Source: Reticulitermes lucifugus (lineage: Eukaryota > Arthropoda > Insecta > Blattodea > Rhinotermitidae). Taken from it: a stretch of DNA of 64,000 nt. A program made the position numbers and the translations under genes. Of the stretch, positions 10,541 through 19,130 are shown one piece after another. Position 1 is the stretch's first letter. Each line of letters starts with the position of its first letter. The notes under the pieces were generated by a model. That model had not been told where the DNA came from. It made no database searches and saw nothing but the letters and a program-made list of their open reading frames with translations. The stretch spans positions 1 to 64,000 of the forward strand of contig JAKCWW010000285.1 of NCBI GenBank assembly GCA_026260175.1, in the 5' to 3' direction.

Positions 10541-10709
10541 ATGTATTAGCTCTAGAATTACCACAGTTATCCAAGTAACTGTCCACCATCTAAGGAACAA
10601 TAACTGATATAATGAGCAATTTCCGTTTTCACTTTAATGTGGCTTACACTGAGAAAAGCATGGCGTAATATTTGAGACAAACATATGAATACTGGCAGGA
10701 TCAACCAGG
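10541..10709 (-). pseudogene. 18S rRNA 5'-end fragment, copy 3
   Basis: Minus-strand reading starts with CCCTGGTTGATCCTGCCAGT, which is the intact universal 18S 5' motif, and ends with ATAACTGTGGTAATTCTAGA and GCTAATACAT, also intact. The middle is diverged: AATGGCTCATTAAATCAG has become AATTGCTCATTATATCAG. The truncation point is shared with the other copies. It is likely non-functional, because 90% of the gene is missing. Confidence 0.96.
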
Positions 10710-10932
10710 GAACCGTCCCTGTGGTGCGAGTTCCTCACCGGACCGGCTCGAAAGCAGATGCCCGCGACGTAGCTTTCATTGTGAACCAGTTTGCCGGACG
10801 GAGAACTGCACGGTGGTCTCCACTGTCTCAGTCACTCGTCCTACTGAAGTATCAAATGCACCGTCGTGTACCGAGGCGGGAACGGGTAGCGAGAAAAACC
10901 GATTTGGCACCAGACCATTGAGAGATTGGCAT
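10710..10932 (-). repeat. Conserved flank upstream of 18S, copy 3
   Basis: Shares GTGCGAGTTCCTCACCGG, GCCCGCGACGTAGCTTTCA, GTGAACCAGTTTGCCGGACG and TATCAAATGCACCGTCGTG with copy 1 and lacks the copy 2 insertion. It leads directly into the second type A satellite block. Confidence 0.72.
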
Positions 10933-13900
10933 AAGCACGATTGGTAAGGACGCTGCTCAGGCCTCTGTTCGCTCAGTCGGTGTGGGTTCAGCCAGCCACT
11001 GTGGTGGTGGGCACGACAGATGAGGGCGCTTCTCTGGTATCTGTTCGCTCAGTCGGTATGGGCTTAGCTAGCCACTGTGGTGTCGGGCACGACAGGTGTT
11101 GGCGCTGTTCTGGCCTTTGTTCCCTCGGCCGGCGTGGGATCAGAATGCCCCTGTGGTTGGCGGGCACGACAGGTGAGGGCGGTGCGCTGGCCTCTGTTCG
11201 CTCGGTCACCTGGGCTCAGACAGCCACTGTGGTTGAGAGTACGATAGTTGAGGGCCTTTCTCTGACCTCTGTTCGCTTTTCCGGCGTGGGTTCAGGCACT
11301 CAGTGTTGCGGCGGTCACGACAAGTGAGGGCGCTGATCTGGTCTCTGTTCGCTTGTTCGGCGAGGGCTCAGCCAGCCACTGTGTTAGCGAGCGCGACAGG
11401 TTAGGGCGCTGCTGTGCCTCTGTTCGTTCGTCGTCGTGGGCCCATCCAGCCACTTAGGTGGCGGGCAAGACAGGGGAGGGCGCTCCTGTGGCATCTGTTC
11501 CTCGGTCGGCGTTGGATTAGCCAGGCACTGTGGGGGCGGGCACGATAACTTAGGGCTCTGCTCTGGCCTCTCTTCGCTGGAACGGCGTTTGCTCAGCCAG
11601 CCACTGTGGTGGCGGGCACGTCCGTACAGGGCACTACTCTGGCGTCTGTTCGCTAGGGTGGCCTGGGCTCAGCCAGAGACAGTGCTGGCGGGCACGACAG
11701 GTAAAGTTGCTGCCTTAGCCTATGTTCGCTTGGTCGGCGTGGGATGTGCCAGCCACAGTGGTGGCTGGAACAACAGATGAGAGCGCTGCTCTGGCCTCTT
11801 TTGGATCGTTCGGCGTGGGCTCAGCCAGAAACTGTGGTGGTTGGCACGACAGGTGAGGGCGCTGCCTTGTCCTCTGTTCGATTGGTCGTCGTGGGCTCAG
11901 CCAGCTACTGTGGTGGCGGGCACGACAAGTTAGGGCGCTGCTGTCCATCTGTCCGTTCGGTCGTCGTGGGCTCAGTCAGACACTGTGGTGGCGGGCACAA
12001 CAGTTGTGGGCGCTGCTCTTGCTTTCGTTCGCACGATCGGCGTGGGCTTAGCCAGGCACTGTCGTGCGGCAACGATAGCTGAGGGCGCTGCACTGGCCTG
12101 TGTTCTCTCGGTCGACTTGGGCTTATCCAACCACTGTGGTGACGGGCACGAGAGTTGAGGTCGCTGCTCTGGAAACTGTTCGCTCGGTCGGCGTGGGCTC
12201 AACCAGCAACTGTGGTGGCGGGCATGAAAATTGAGATTTCTGCTCTATCCACTTTTCGCTTGGTTGGCGTGGGCACAGACAGCCACTGTTGTGGAGTGCA
12301 CGACAGATGAAGGCTAATCTCTGGCCTCTGTTCGCTCAGTCGGCGTGGTCTCAGCCAGCGACTGTGGTAGTGGGCATGACAGGTGAGGGCGCAGCTATGG
12401 CCTCTGTTCCCTCGGTAGGCGTGAGCTCAGCCAGCCTCTGTGGTGGCTGGCAGGACAGTTGAGGGCGCAGCTCTTCTCTTCGTCGTCGTGGTCTTAATCA
12501 GCCACTGTGGTAGCGGGCACGTCATGTGAAAGAGCTGGTCTGCTCTTTGTCGTCTTGGTCGGATTGGGCTCAGCCAACCACTGTTGTGGCTGGAACGACA
12601 GGTGAGTGCTCTTCTTTGGCCTCTGTTTGCTTGGTCGGCGTGGGCACTTCCAGCCACTGTGGTGGCGGCCACGACAGGTGAGGGCTCTGCTCATGCCTCC
12701 GTTCTCTCTGTCGGCGTGGGCGAGCCATTCACTGTGGTGTTTGGGACGACAAGTGTGGACGCTGATCTGTCCTCATCGCTTGGTCGGCTTGGTCTCAGAC
12801 ATCCACTCTTTTGGCGGTCACGACAGGTGAGGGCGTAGATCTGGCCTCTATTCGCTTGGTCGTTTTGCGCTCAACCAGCCACTTTGGTGGCGGTCACGAC
12901 AAGTGAGTGCAGTGGTCTGGCCTCAGTTCTCTTTACAGTCGTGGGCTTATCCAGCTACTAAGATGGTGGGCACGACACTTGATGGCGCTGCTTTGGCCTC
13001 TAATCCCTGGTTCAGCGAGGGCTCATCCAAACACTGTGGTGTCGGTCACGATAGCATACGGCTCTGCTCAGGCCTCTGATCGCATGGTCGGCGATGGCTC
13101 ATCCAAACTATGTGGTGGCGGGCACGGCAGGTGAGGTCGCTGCTCTGGACTCTGTTCGTTCGGTCGGCTTGGGCTCAGCCAGCCACAGTGGTGTCGGGCA
13201 CGATAATTGAGGGCGATGCTCTAAGATCTGTATGCTAGTTCGGCGTGGGCTCAGACAGCCACTGTGTTGGCGAGCACGACAGATTATGGCGCTGCCCTGG
13301 TCTCTTTTCGCTCTTTCGGCTAGGTCTCAGCCACCAACTGTTTCAGCGGGCTCGACAGTTGAGGGCGTAGTTCTGGCCTCTATTCTTTCGGTAGGCGTGG
13401 GTTCATCCAGCCACTGTGTTGGCTGGAACGAAAAGTGAGGGCGCTTCTCTGGCCTCTGTTCGCATGGTCGGCGTGGGCTCTTTCAGCCACTGTTATGGCG
13501 GGCACGACAGTTGAGGGAGCTGCTCTGGCCTCTTTTCGCTTGGTCGTTGTGGGCTCGGCCAGCCACTGTGGTGGCGGGAACGGCAGGTGAGGGCGCGGTT
13601 GTGGCCTCCTTTCGCTTGGTCGGCGTGGGCTCTTCCAGCCACTGTTATGGCGGGCACCACATGTGAGGGCGCTGCTCTGGCCTCTGTTCGCTTGGTCGGT
13701 GTGGGAACAGCCAGCCTCTGTGGTGTTGAGCACGACAGTTGACGGCGCGGCTGTGGCCTCTTTTCGCTTGGTCGGCGTGGGCTCAGCCAGCCACTGTGTT
13801 GGCGGGTACGACAGGTGAGGGCGCTGCTCAGGCCTCTGTTCGATCTGTCGGATTTGGCTCAAACAGCCTCTCTGAAAGCGTGCACGATAGGTCAGGGCGC

Positions 13901-14215
13901 TGCTCTGGCCTCTCTTCGAGTCTTTGTCGTAGGCTAAGCCAGACAACGTTTTGGCGGGCACGAAATTTTAGGGCGAAGCTCTGACCTCTGTTCGTTTTTT
14001 CGGCTTGGGATCAGACAGACAAGTCGTGGGATCATCCAACAACTGTGTTGGCGTGCACGAAATGTGAGAGCGCTTCTCTGGCCTCTGTTCGCTTGGTCGG
14101 CGTGGGTTCAGCCAGCCACTGTGGTGGCGGGCACGACAGGTGAGGGCGCTGCTGTGTCTCTGTTCGTTCGGTCGCCGTGGGCTCAGCCAGCCATTGTTGT
14201 GGCGGGCAGACAGGA
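10933..14215. repeat. 76-bp satellite array, type A (right block, ~43 copies)
   Basis: Same unit, length and orientation as the left block. Some multi-unit variants are shared with the left block, so the two have exchanged sequence or were one array before the 18S modules came between them. Examples are GTGGGAACAGCCAGC near 13706 against 6656, each followed by a TTGACGGCGCGGCT unit, and a GATAGCTGAGGGCGCTG unit followed by GGGCTTATCCAAC near 12070 against 1470. The open frames inside are repeat by-products. Confidence 0.93.
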
Positions 14216-14221
14216 GATGGC

Positions 14222-15968
14222 ACCGGCATGCAGGCAGGAGTGAGATGTCCGGCTCGCGCTGTGTCTCCGTCCGGAGTCGTCGTGCTAGCGTGCGAGTGTC
14301 CCCCCTCACTTTATGGACTGACACCTGTCAACCGAGGCCGCATTGTTGCCCTTGAATCCAAGGTCCTTTATGCCGGGAGGGACCGGGTACGTGGCCGGCC
14401 TCTGCCGTGACCGTACGGCCATCGGCTGAAGAGCGTTGCGTCTGATTGTGTGATTGTACTGGGTCGAGCAGTTGCCTCGCTGCGATCTGTTGAGACTCAT
14501 CCTCTCGCTTGGAGGATTCGTCTTGTCTGAGAGACGAGACCTAGGATTTTGTGCAGGAACTGCGCATGTTAGTAGGACCATGGCGGATTTGCGCAGAGTA
14601 CCACTGTGCGCAGTAGTAGGACATCGGCCTCAATAGCGCCTGAAGCGGCCCCCCTCAACCGACTTTTTTAATCGCCTCCTATACTGTTATAAATGTATCT
14701 GCCCGAGGAGGGACAAGAAGCGTCGGCACCAACCGCCACGACTGCATTTCGCCGCTCTCTGCCGAGCAGGCTCCGGCGGATCGCAGACTGGCGGTAATAC
14801 CGTCACTTTTGCCACGCTTGTACTCCAACTTTCTCCCTACCTTGAGCTCCTGCCTCGGTCGAAGGCCGTAGCGGGATGCTTGCTCGCGTTGAGACAGCGT
14901 CCGGATGCATAGTGCTAGCGTGCGAGGTTCCCCCTTCATAATAGAGACTGATACCTCTCAACCGAGGCCATTGTGTTGCCCGTACACCCACGGTCCGGTA
15001 TGCCGGGAGGGACCGGGGACCCTGTCGGCCTCTGCTGCGACCGTACGGACATCGGCAAGGGAGCCTTGCATCTGATTGTGTGATTGTACTCGGTAGAGCA
15101 GTTGCCACGCTGCGATCTGTTGAGACTCATCCTCTCGCTTGGAAGATTCGTCTTGTCGGAGAGACGAGACTTCGGATTGTGTGCAGGAACTGCGCTTCGT
15201 ATTAGGAGTATGGCGAATTTGCGCAGAGTGCCACTGTGCGCAGTAGTACGACTTCGGCCTTCTCAATCGCGCCTGAAGCCGCCCCCCTCAACTGCGTTTT
15301 TCAATCACCTCCTATACTGTTATAAGTATATCCCTTTGCCCGAGAGGGAGCAAGAAGCGTCGGCACCACCCGCCACGACTGCAGTCCGCCGCTCCCTGGC
15401 AAGCAGGCTCCGGCGGATCGCAGACTGGCGGGAATACCGTCACATGTGCCACGCTTGTACTCAACCTCCCTCGCGTATCTAGAGCCCGCTGCCTCGTTCC
15501 GAGGCAGCAGCGGGATGTTCGGCTCGCTCTGTGAAAATGTCCGGAGTCGTCGTGCTAGTGTGCGATTGTCCCCCCTCAGTATAGGGACTGACACCTCTCA
15601 ACCGAAGCCGCGGTGTTCCACGTGCACCCATGGTCTGATATGCCGGGAGGGATCGAAGACCTGGCCGGCCTCTGCTGCGACCGTACGGCCATCGGCAGAG
15701 GAGCCTTGCGTCCGATTGTGTGATAGTACCCGGTAGAACAGTTGCCACGCTGCGATCTCTTGAGACTCATCCCCTCGCTTGGAGGATTCGTCTTGTCGGA
15801 GAGACGAAACCTCGGATTATGTGCAGGAACTGCGGGTAGTAATAGGACCACCCGCCACGACTGCAGTCCGCCGCTTCCTGCCAAGCAGGCTCCGGCGGAT
15901 CGCAGACTGGCGGGAATACTGTCACTTGTGCCACGATTGCACTCAAACTCCCTCGCGTATCTAGAGCC
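14222..15968. repeat. ~635-bp tandem repeat, 2.7 copies
   Basis: The landmark TGCCGGGAGGGA lies at 14371, 15001 and 15641, giving periods of 630 and 640 bp. Other landmarks recur in order: GATCTGTTGAGACTCATCC, CGTCTTGTCGGAGAGACGA (a small hairpin), GCAGGAACTGCG, CCTCCTATACTGTTATAA, GCCACGACTGCA, and CTCAACCGAGGCC after a TATAGGGACTGACACC-like phrase. The third copy lacks about 160 bp between GCAGGAACTGCG and CACCCGCCACGACTGCAG, and is then cut by a LINE. Its place next to the satellite and its GC-richness suggest rDNA spacer, but I recognise no gene. Confidence 0.88.
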
Positions 15969-16664
15969 ATCAACGTCTCCAATAGCAGTGCTATGCTCTT
16001 TGCGAAGGCAGGATTGCGGTTCCCCAAGCCTCGACCGGTGCAGCTCCTAGGGGAGCCAATCCATTGGGTCGACACAGCCCGTTATCTGGGAGTGATTCTT
16101 GATACACGGATGACCTGGTCGCCTCATATCGTCCAGGTCAGGAAGAAAGCTGCCCAAAAACTGGGTCTGCTTAGCTCTCTCCTTCACAGGAGAAGCGTCT
16201 TGTCCATCAGGAATGGTGTTGTGCTCTATAAGCAGCTCATACGGCCCATGATGGACTACGCGTCCCCCATTTGGAGGTCCGCTGCCTGCAACCACCTCAG
16301 AAAGCTGCAGGTTATTCAATCCAAGTGTCTTGGCATTGCTACTGGTGCACCTTGATACATGAGTAACGTGCAAATTCACGTGGATTTGGGAGTTCCTTTC
16401 TTTGCTGAACACATCAGAGCCCTAATCGAGAGTTACGACTCAAAGTTAGCTGGTGTGGGGAACCCCTTATTTCAGCAACTCGGCAGATATTTACGCTGAC
16501 CGAGGGCTGACCCAAGTCGCCTAGCGCAAAGCTACGGGGACAGGTCAGCAGATATGTCGAGGCCCAAAATGGACAAAACCGACGCCGAATCGTGCCTAGC
16601 ACCTATAAATAGGCGCTTTTCGAATACCCTGACTGAGGTTTTCCGTGATTTTCCTCAGTTGTAA
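15969..16664 (+). pseudogene. Reverse transcriptase C-terminal remnant of LINE ORF2
   Basis: The frame encodes the C-terminal part of a Jockey-clade reverse transcriptase. It has an AMLFAKAGLR segment, then RYLGVILDTRMTWSPHI (the YLG...LD...W..H block that follows the RT catalytic core in many LINEs), QVRKKAAQKLG, IRNGVVLYKQLIRPMMDYA, and PIWRSAACNHLRKLQVIQSK. After an in-frame TGA at 16353 the same frame continues with recognisable sequence (QIHVDLGVPFFAEHIRAL, GNPLFQQLGRYLR). A second TGA follows at 16497, then PRADPSRL, ending at TAA 16662. The catalytic palm of the RT and the endonuclease are missing, so it is dead. No frameshift is needed, so decay is modest. Confidence 0.9.
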
Positions 16665-16735
16665 GGTGAATGCCAGGGTATAATAACAAAAAGTCGGGAC
16701 ACGGCCCGCACTCTACCCCCTCCCTCCAGTACGGC
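15969..16735 (+). mobile_element. 5'-truncated Jockey-like non-LTR retrotransposon
   Basis: The 3' end of a LINE: the last ~230 codons of ORF2 followed by a short 3' region. The 5' truncation is exact: the ~635-bp repeat sequence continues to TATCTAGAGCC at 15968 and then changes to LINE sequence, whereas the intact second unit continues as repeat. Such dead-on-arrival copies are usual for target-primed reverse transcription. The 3' tail has TTTTCCGTGATTTTCCTC, GTGAATGCCAGGGTATAAT and CACGGCCCGC. There is no obvious poly-A or target duplication. The 3' limit is approximate. Confidence 0.85.
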
Positions 16736-16784
16736 TAAATTACTCGTGTGTAGATTTTAGATCTCGCGCGAATTTGATTGTGAA

Positions 16785-17029
16785 AATGCCACTCTGTGTC
16801 AAATCCCAGGGAGCCATCCAACCAAAGTATTTCCCCACTTAGAAAGACTATACGCTCTTAAAGCTGTAGCCTTCGGTATGCCAGATCCCGACCTAATCGA
16901 GACCGTAAATCGTTAGCGCTAAGCGTAAGCTAAAGAATAAAGAGTCTGTTATAGAGCCCAGCAATAAGGTAAAACGCAGGAATGGCTAAACAGACCAAGG
17001 GACGTCGACTTGCGCTCCGCGCAAGTCTC
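16785..17029 (+). repeat. ~250-bp direct repeat, copy 1 (cut by gap)
   Basis: Begins at AATGCCACTCTG and ends at CTTGCGCTCCGCGCAA just before an assembly gap. It shares ordered landmarks with 17582-17836: CCCAGGGAGCCAT, CGTTAGCG with CGTAAGC, TCTGTTAT, GAATGGCTAAACAGACCAAG and GGACGTCG. The flanks of the two copies differ, so the edges are real. It ends in a short open frame MAKQTKGRRLALRASL. Family unknown. Confidence 0.75.
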
Positions 17030-17079
17030 NNNNNNNNNNNNNNNNNNNNNNNNNNNNNNNNNNNNNNNNNNNNNNNNNN
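17030..17079. other. Assembly gap (50 N)
   Basis: Fifty unknown bases, probably a fixed-size placeholder, between a dispersed repeat and a (GGTT)n run. The true length is unknown. Confidence 0.99.
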
Positions 17080-17141
17080 GGTTGGTTGGTTGGTTGGTTG
17101 GTTGGTTGGTTGGTTGGTTGGTTGGTTGGTTGGTTGGTTGG
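17080..17141. repeat. (GGTT)n microsatellite
   Basis: About 15 perfect tetranucleotide units directly abutting the gap; the run may continue into it. Nearby, AGCAAAGGAGTA with GCTAGTCGT occurs twice about 30 bp apart (17186 and 17214). Confidence 0.95.
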
Positions 17142-17581
17142 TGGTGACCAAATTCATTCAACGATCGTTCGAAATCCTGGAAGTAGCAAAGGAGTAAGCT
17201 AGTCGTACTGACAGCAAAGGAGTAGCTAGTCGTCCGGACACCCAAAGGCGTACAGCTGTAGACACATCAAGCCTGCTGTCGACCAACACAGTAGCCTGCA
17301 CCACACGGGCGGCTCTATCTCTCTCCGCACTCGTTTAGAGAAGCAGCCAAGCAGCGCACTGGTCAGTGAGCTTCTCTCTCCGCTCCCACTTCAAGACCAT
17401 ACAGCGCACTTGTACGTGTGACTAACTCATTACAAATGATCTCACTCGAGATCCCGTACATTTGCTGAAGTAATAATAAATAAGCTGAGTGGAAGTTACT
17501 ACTGCATTATTTCTTGTATAGGAAACCTGCAAGCATCCACCACAAGTGTCTGCACACAGTCGCTTGAGTTCCGCATGCTAC
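17142..17581. other. Unassigned sequence between the direct repeats
   Basis: Mixed composition with a short duplicated phrase at its left end and no coding or RNA signature. If 16785 and 17582 are ends of one element, this would be its interior together with the gap. Confidence 0.4.
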
Positions 17582-17836
17582 AATGCCACTCTGGGTTCAA
17601 AACCCAGGGAGCCATGCAGCTAAATTTTACCCCCTCCCCTAAAAAATAAGGCTGTGTGCTTTTCCACCACTAGTCTTTATTATTCCCAAGACGAGCTCTT
17701 CAACCGAGACTGGATACCGTTAGCGTAAGCGAAATACCCAGTTGTAGTCTAAGGTTTCTGTTATTGGGCCCTGCAATGCGGTCAAAAGCTGGAATGGCTA
17801 AACAGACCAAGGGACGTCGTCTTGCGCTTCGCGCAA
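17582..17836 (+). repeat. ~250-bp direct repeat, copy 2
   Basis: Full copy of the 16785 repeat. It contains a perfect hairpin, CTGGGTTCAAAACCCAG, that resembles a tRNA T-arm with a B-box-like GGTTCAAAACC, but no matching tRNA body lies upstream. It ends in GAATGGCTAAACAGACCAAG followed by the frame MAKQTKGRRLALRAIIGS and a stop. The family is not recognised. A pol III-related or DNA-transposon origin is possible. Confidence 0.75.
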
Positions 17837-18060
17837 TTATCGGCTCTTAGTTACCTCTTTGTTGATTTGTTGGACCGGCTTTCTTTTTTCCTTGGTCTTC
17901 TTTACCCTTGAAATGGGACCGATATATTGTCCCGAAACGCCGGTAAAGGATTACCAATCTACGCTGCGTAATATCCCAGAAGAGCGTGCAGATCTCATCA
18001 ACATCGTGGCGGAGTCCGAAACCACGGATAGCTCAGGCACTGTTTAACACTAAGAAACAT
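17837..18060 (+). repeat. Possible continuation of dispersed element with decayed 62-codon frame
   Basis: The frame 17859-18047 includes LEMGPIYCPETPVKDYQS, TLRNIPEERADLI and AESETTD. It reminds me of a phrase common in repeat-derived predicted proteins of cockroach and termite genomes, but I cannot verify this. It has no start context or partner exon. I treat it as repeat-derived and not as a gene. Confidence 0.3.
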
Positions 18061-18219
18061 TCGGCGACAGCAGTGGAAATGCGCAATAAGATCCGAATAT
18101 TTTTTTAAAGTAATAGTCGATAGACTTTCAATTAAGTATAGTTTCGTATCAATAAGAATCACTGAATCCAGTACATAGAAATTGTGCCAAATTCTAGGCC
18201 TATTTTGTTAAACTATTAA

Positions 18220-18488
18220 AGGTAAAGCTAAAGCTATACCTATGGAGGCTTGGACAGGCTCTTAGTGTTCCAAGACGTTTAGGCTCCCAGATCCCCATGT
18301 TATCAGCCCTACGCACCTCCTTTACCCCCTGGAAGTATTCCTGGTACTCATTTCTGTTAGAGGTTGAGTCGTCCGTAGGGCCATAGTGCGGTCGGAAGGA
18401 TTAAGCCAACGAATAATTCCAATGACTCCATCGGGAATCGAACCCGCGACCCTCCGGATTGTAGCGCATTGCGCCACAGCTACCCCCG
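18220..18488 (-). mobile_element. SINE family A, copy 1
   Basis: Minus-strand reading starts with a tRNA-like head: GGGGTAGCTGTGGCGCAATG (A-box region), CGCTACAATCCGGAGGGTCG, then CGGGTTCGATTCCCG (B-box GGTTCGATTCC). The body is shared with 48070-48347: CATTGG then TTAATCCTTCCGACCGCA, GGCCCT, GACTCAACCTCTAACAGAAA, GAGTACCAGG, ending AGCCTGTCCAAGCC. The length of about 270 bp fits a SINE. No clear target duplication was seen. Confidence 0.85.
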
Positions 18489-19041
18489 TTAAACTAATAG
18501 GAGTGAAATTTAAAACAGAATAACATTTCACTACGTTATTCTTAAGATATATCGGACAAAGTTCGGGATAGAAAACAATGAATACTGGTGAACACAAGAA
18601 GGATGGAATGGGATGGCCGGTAGTTCTTATATGTATAAGGAATTTTGTGGTGGAAAATCTGACCACTGGAATACATCACTTAGAACGCCTACGCGTTCAA
18701 GGGAGAAAAATATTGAAATGGATCTTGAGGAAGTAAGTTGTGTGGATTAGAGTGTGTTCATGTGGTTCAGGAAACAGGAGCCAGTCAAGGCTGCTGTGAA
18801 TGCAGCAGTGAATCACATTACAATATTCAGTCCAACAAAATGCGCTATGTTTTTCCCAGATATTTAATACTACAAGGCCTTGTTGACCACGCCTACATAT
18901 CTCAATCCCTTATGGGTTCATCATCAGGGATTCATATCAAAGTACTACCTCACAAAACTGAACTAGCAATCCATGTACACATTAAAAAGATATAAAAAGA
19001 AAATCACTTACAGTGTAGGCGTTTGTTGTGTAATGGATCTG
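18489..19041. other. AT-rich unassigned stretch
   Basis: No gene signature. Near 18,875-18,940 there is a GGTTCATCATCAGGG phrase that resembles the arms of the foldback element at 60550, possibly a fragment of such an element. Confidence 0.4.
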
Positions 19042-19130
19042 GTATACTGTGTTTTGGAAACTGCCTATATATGTAAGGAAGGCTAAGACAGTACTTAACA
19101 TACGTAGGCAATCTCCAGAACACAGTATAC
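19042..19130. repeat. Inverted repeat (35-bp arms, 18-bp loop)
   Basis: Left arm 19042-19076 begins GTATACTGTGTTTTGGAAAC; right arm 19095-19130 ends in its near complement, CTCCAGAACACAGTATAC. There are roughly six mismatches. It could be a small MITE remnant or a stem-forming sequence. I see no target duplication. Confidence 0.8.

Noticed and set aside
10058-10600. 163- and 160-codon frames on opposite strands
   Set aside because: They are products of the 51-bp minisatellite, whose length is a multiple of three.
8862-10709. Functional 18S rRNA gene
   Set aside because: Only about 170 nt of the 5' end is present in each copy, with changes at universally conserved positions. No 5.8S or 28S motif was seen in the window.
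1203-14215. Dozens of open frames of 60-190 codons with Trp/Arg/Ala/Gly-rich repeated peptides
   Set aside because: They are translations of the 76-bp satellite in all frames on both strands. High GC removes stops, and the 76-bp period cycles the frame. There is no conserved start and no codon constraint.
17582-17620. tRNA pseudogene from the T-arm-like hairpin CTGGGTTCAAAACCCAG
   Set aside because: No acceptor, D-arm or anticodon arm upstream at the right distance.
18420-18488. Genuine tRNA gene
   Set aside because: A-box and B-box are present, but the 3' side continues into a body shared with two other loci, as expected for a SINE. I could not pair a full acceptor stem.
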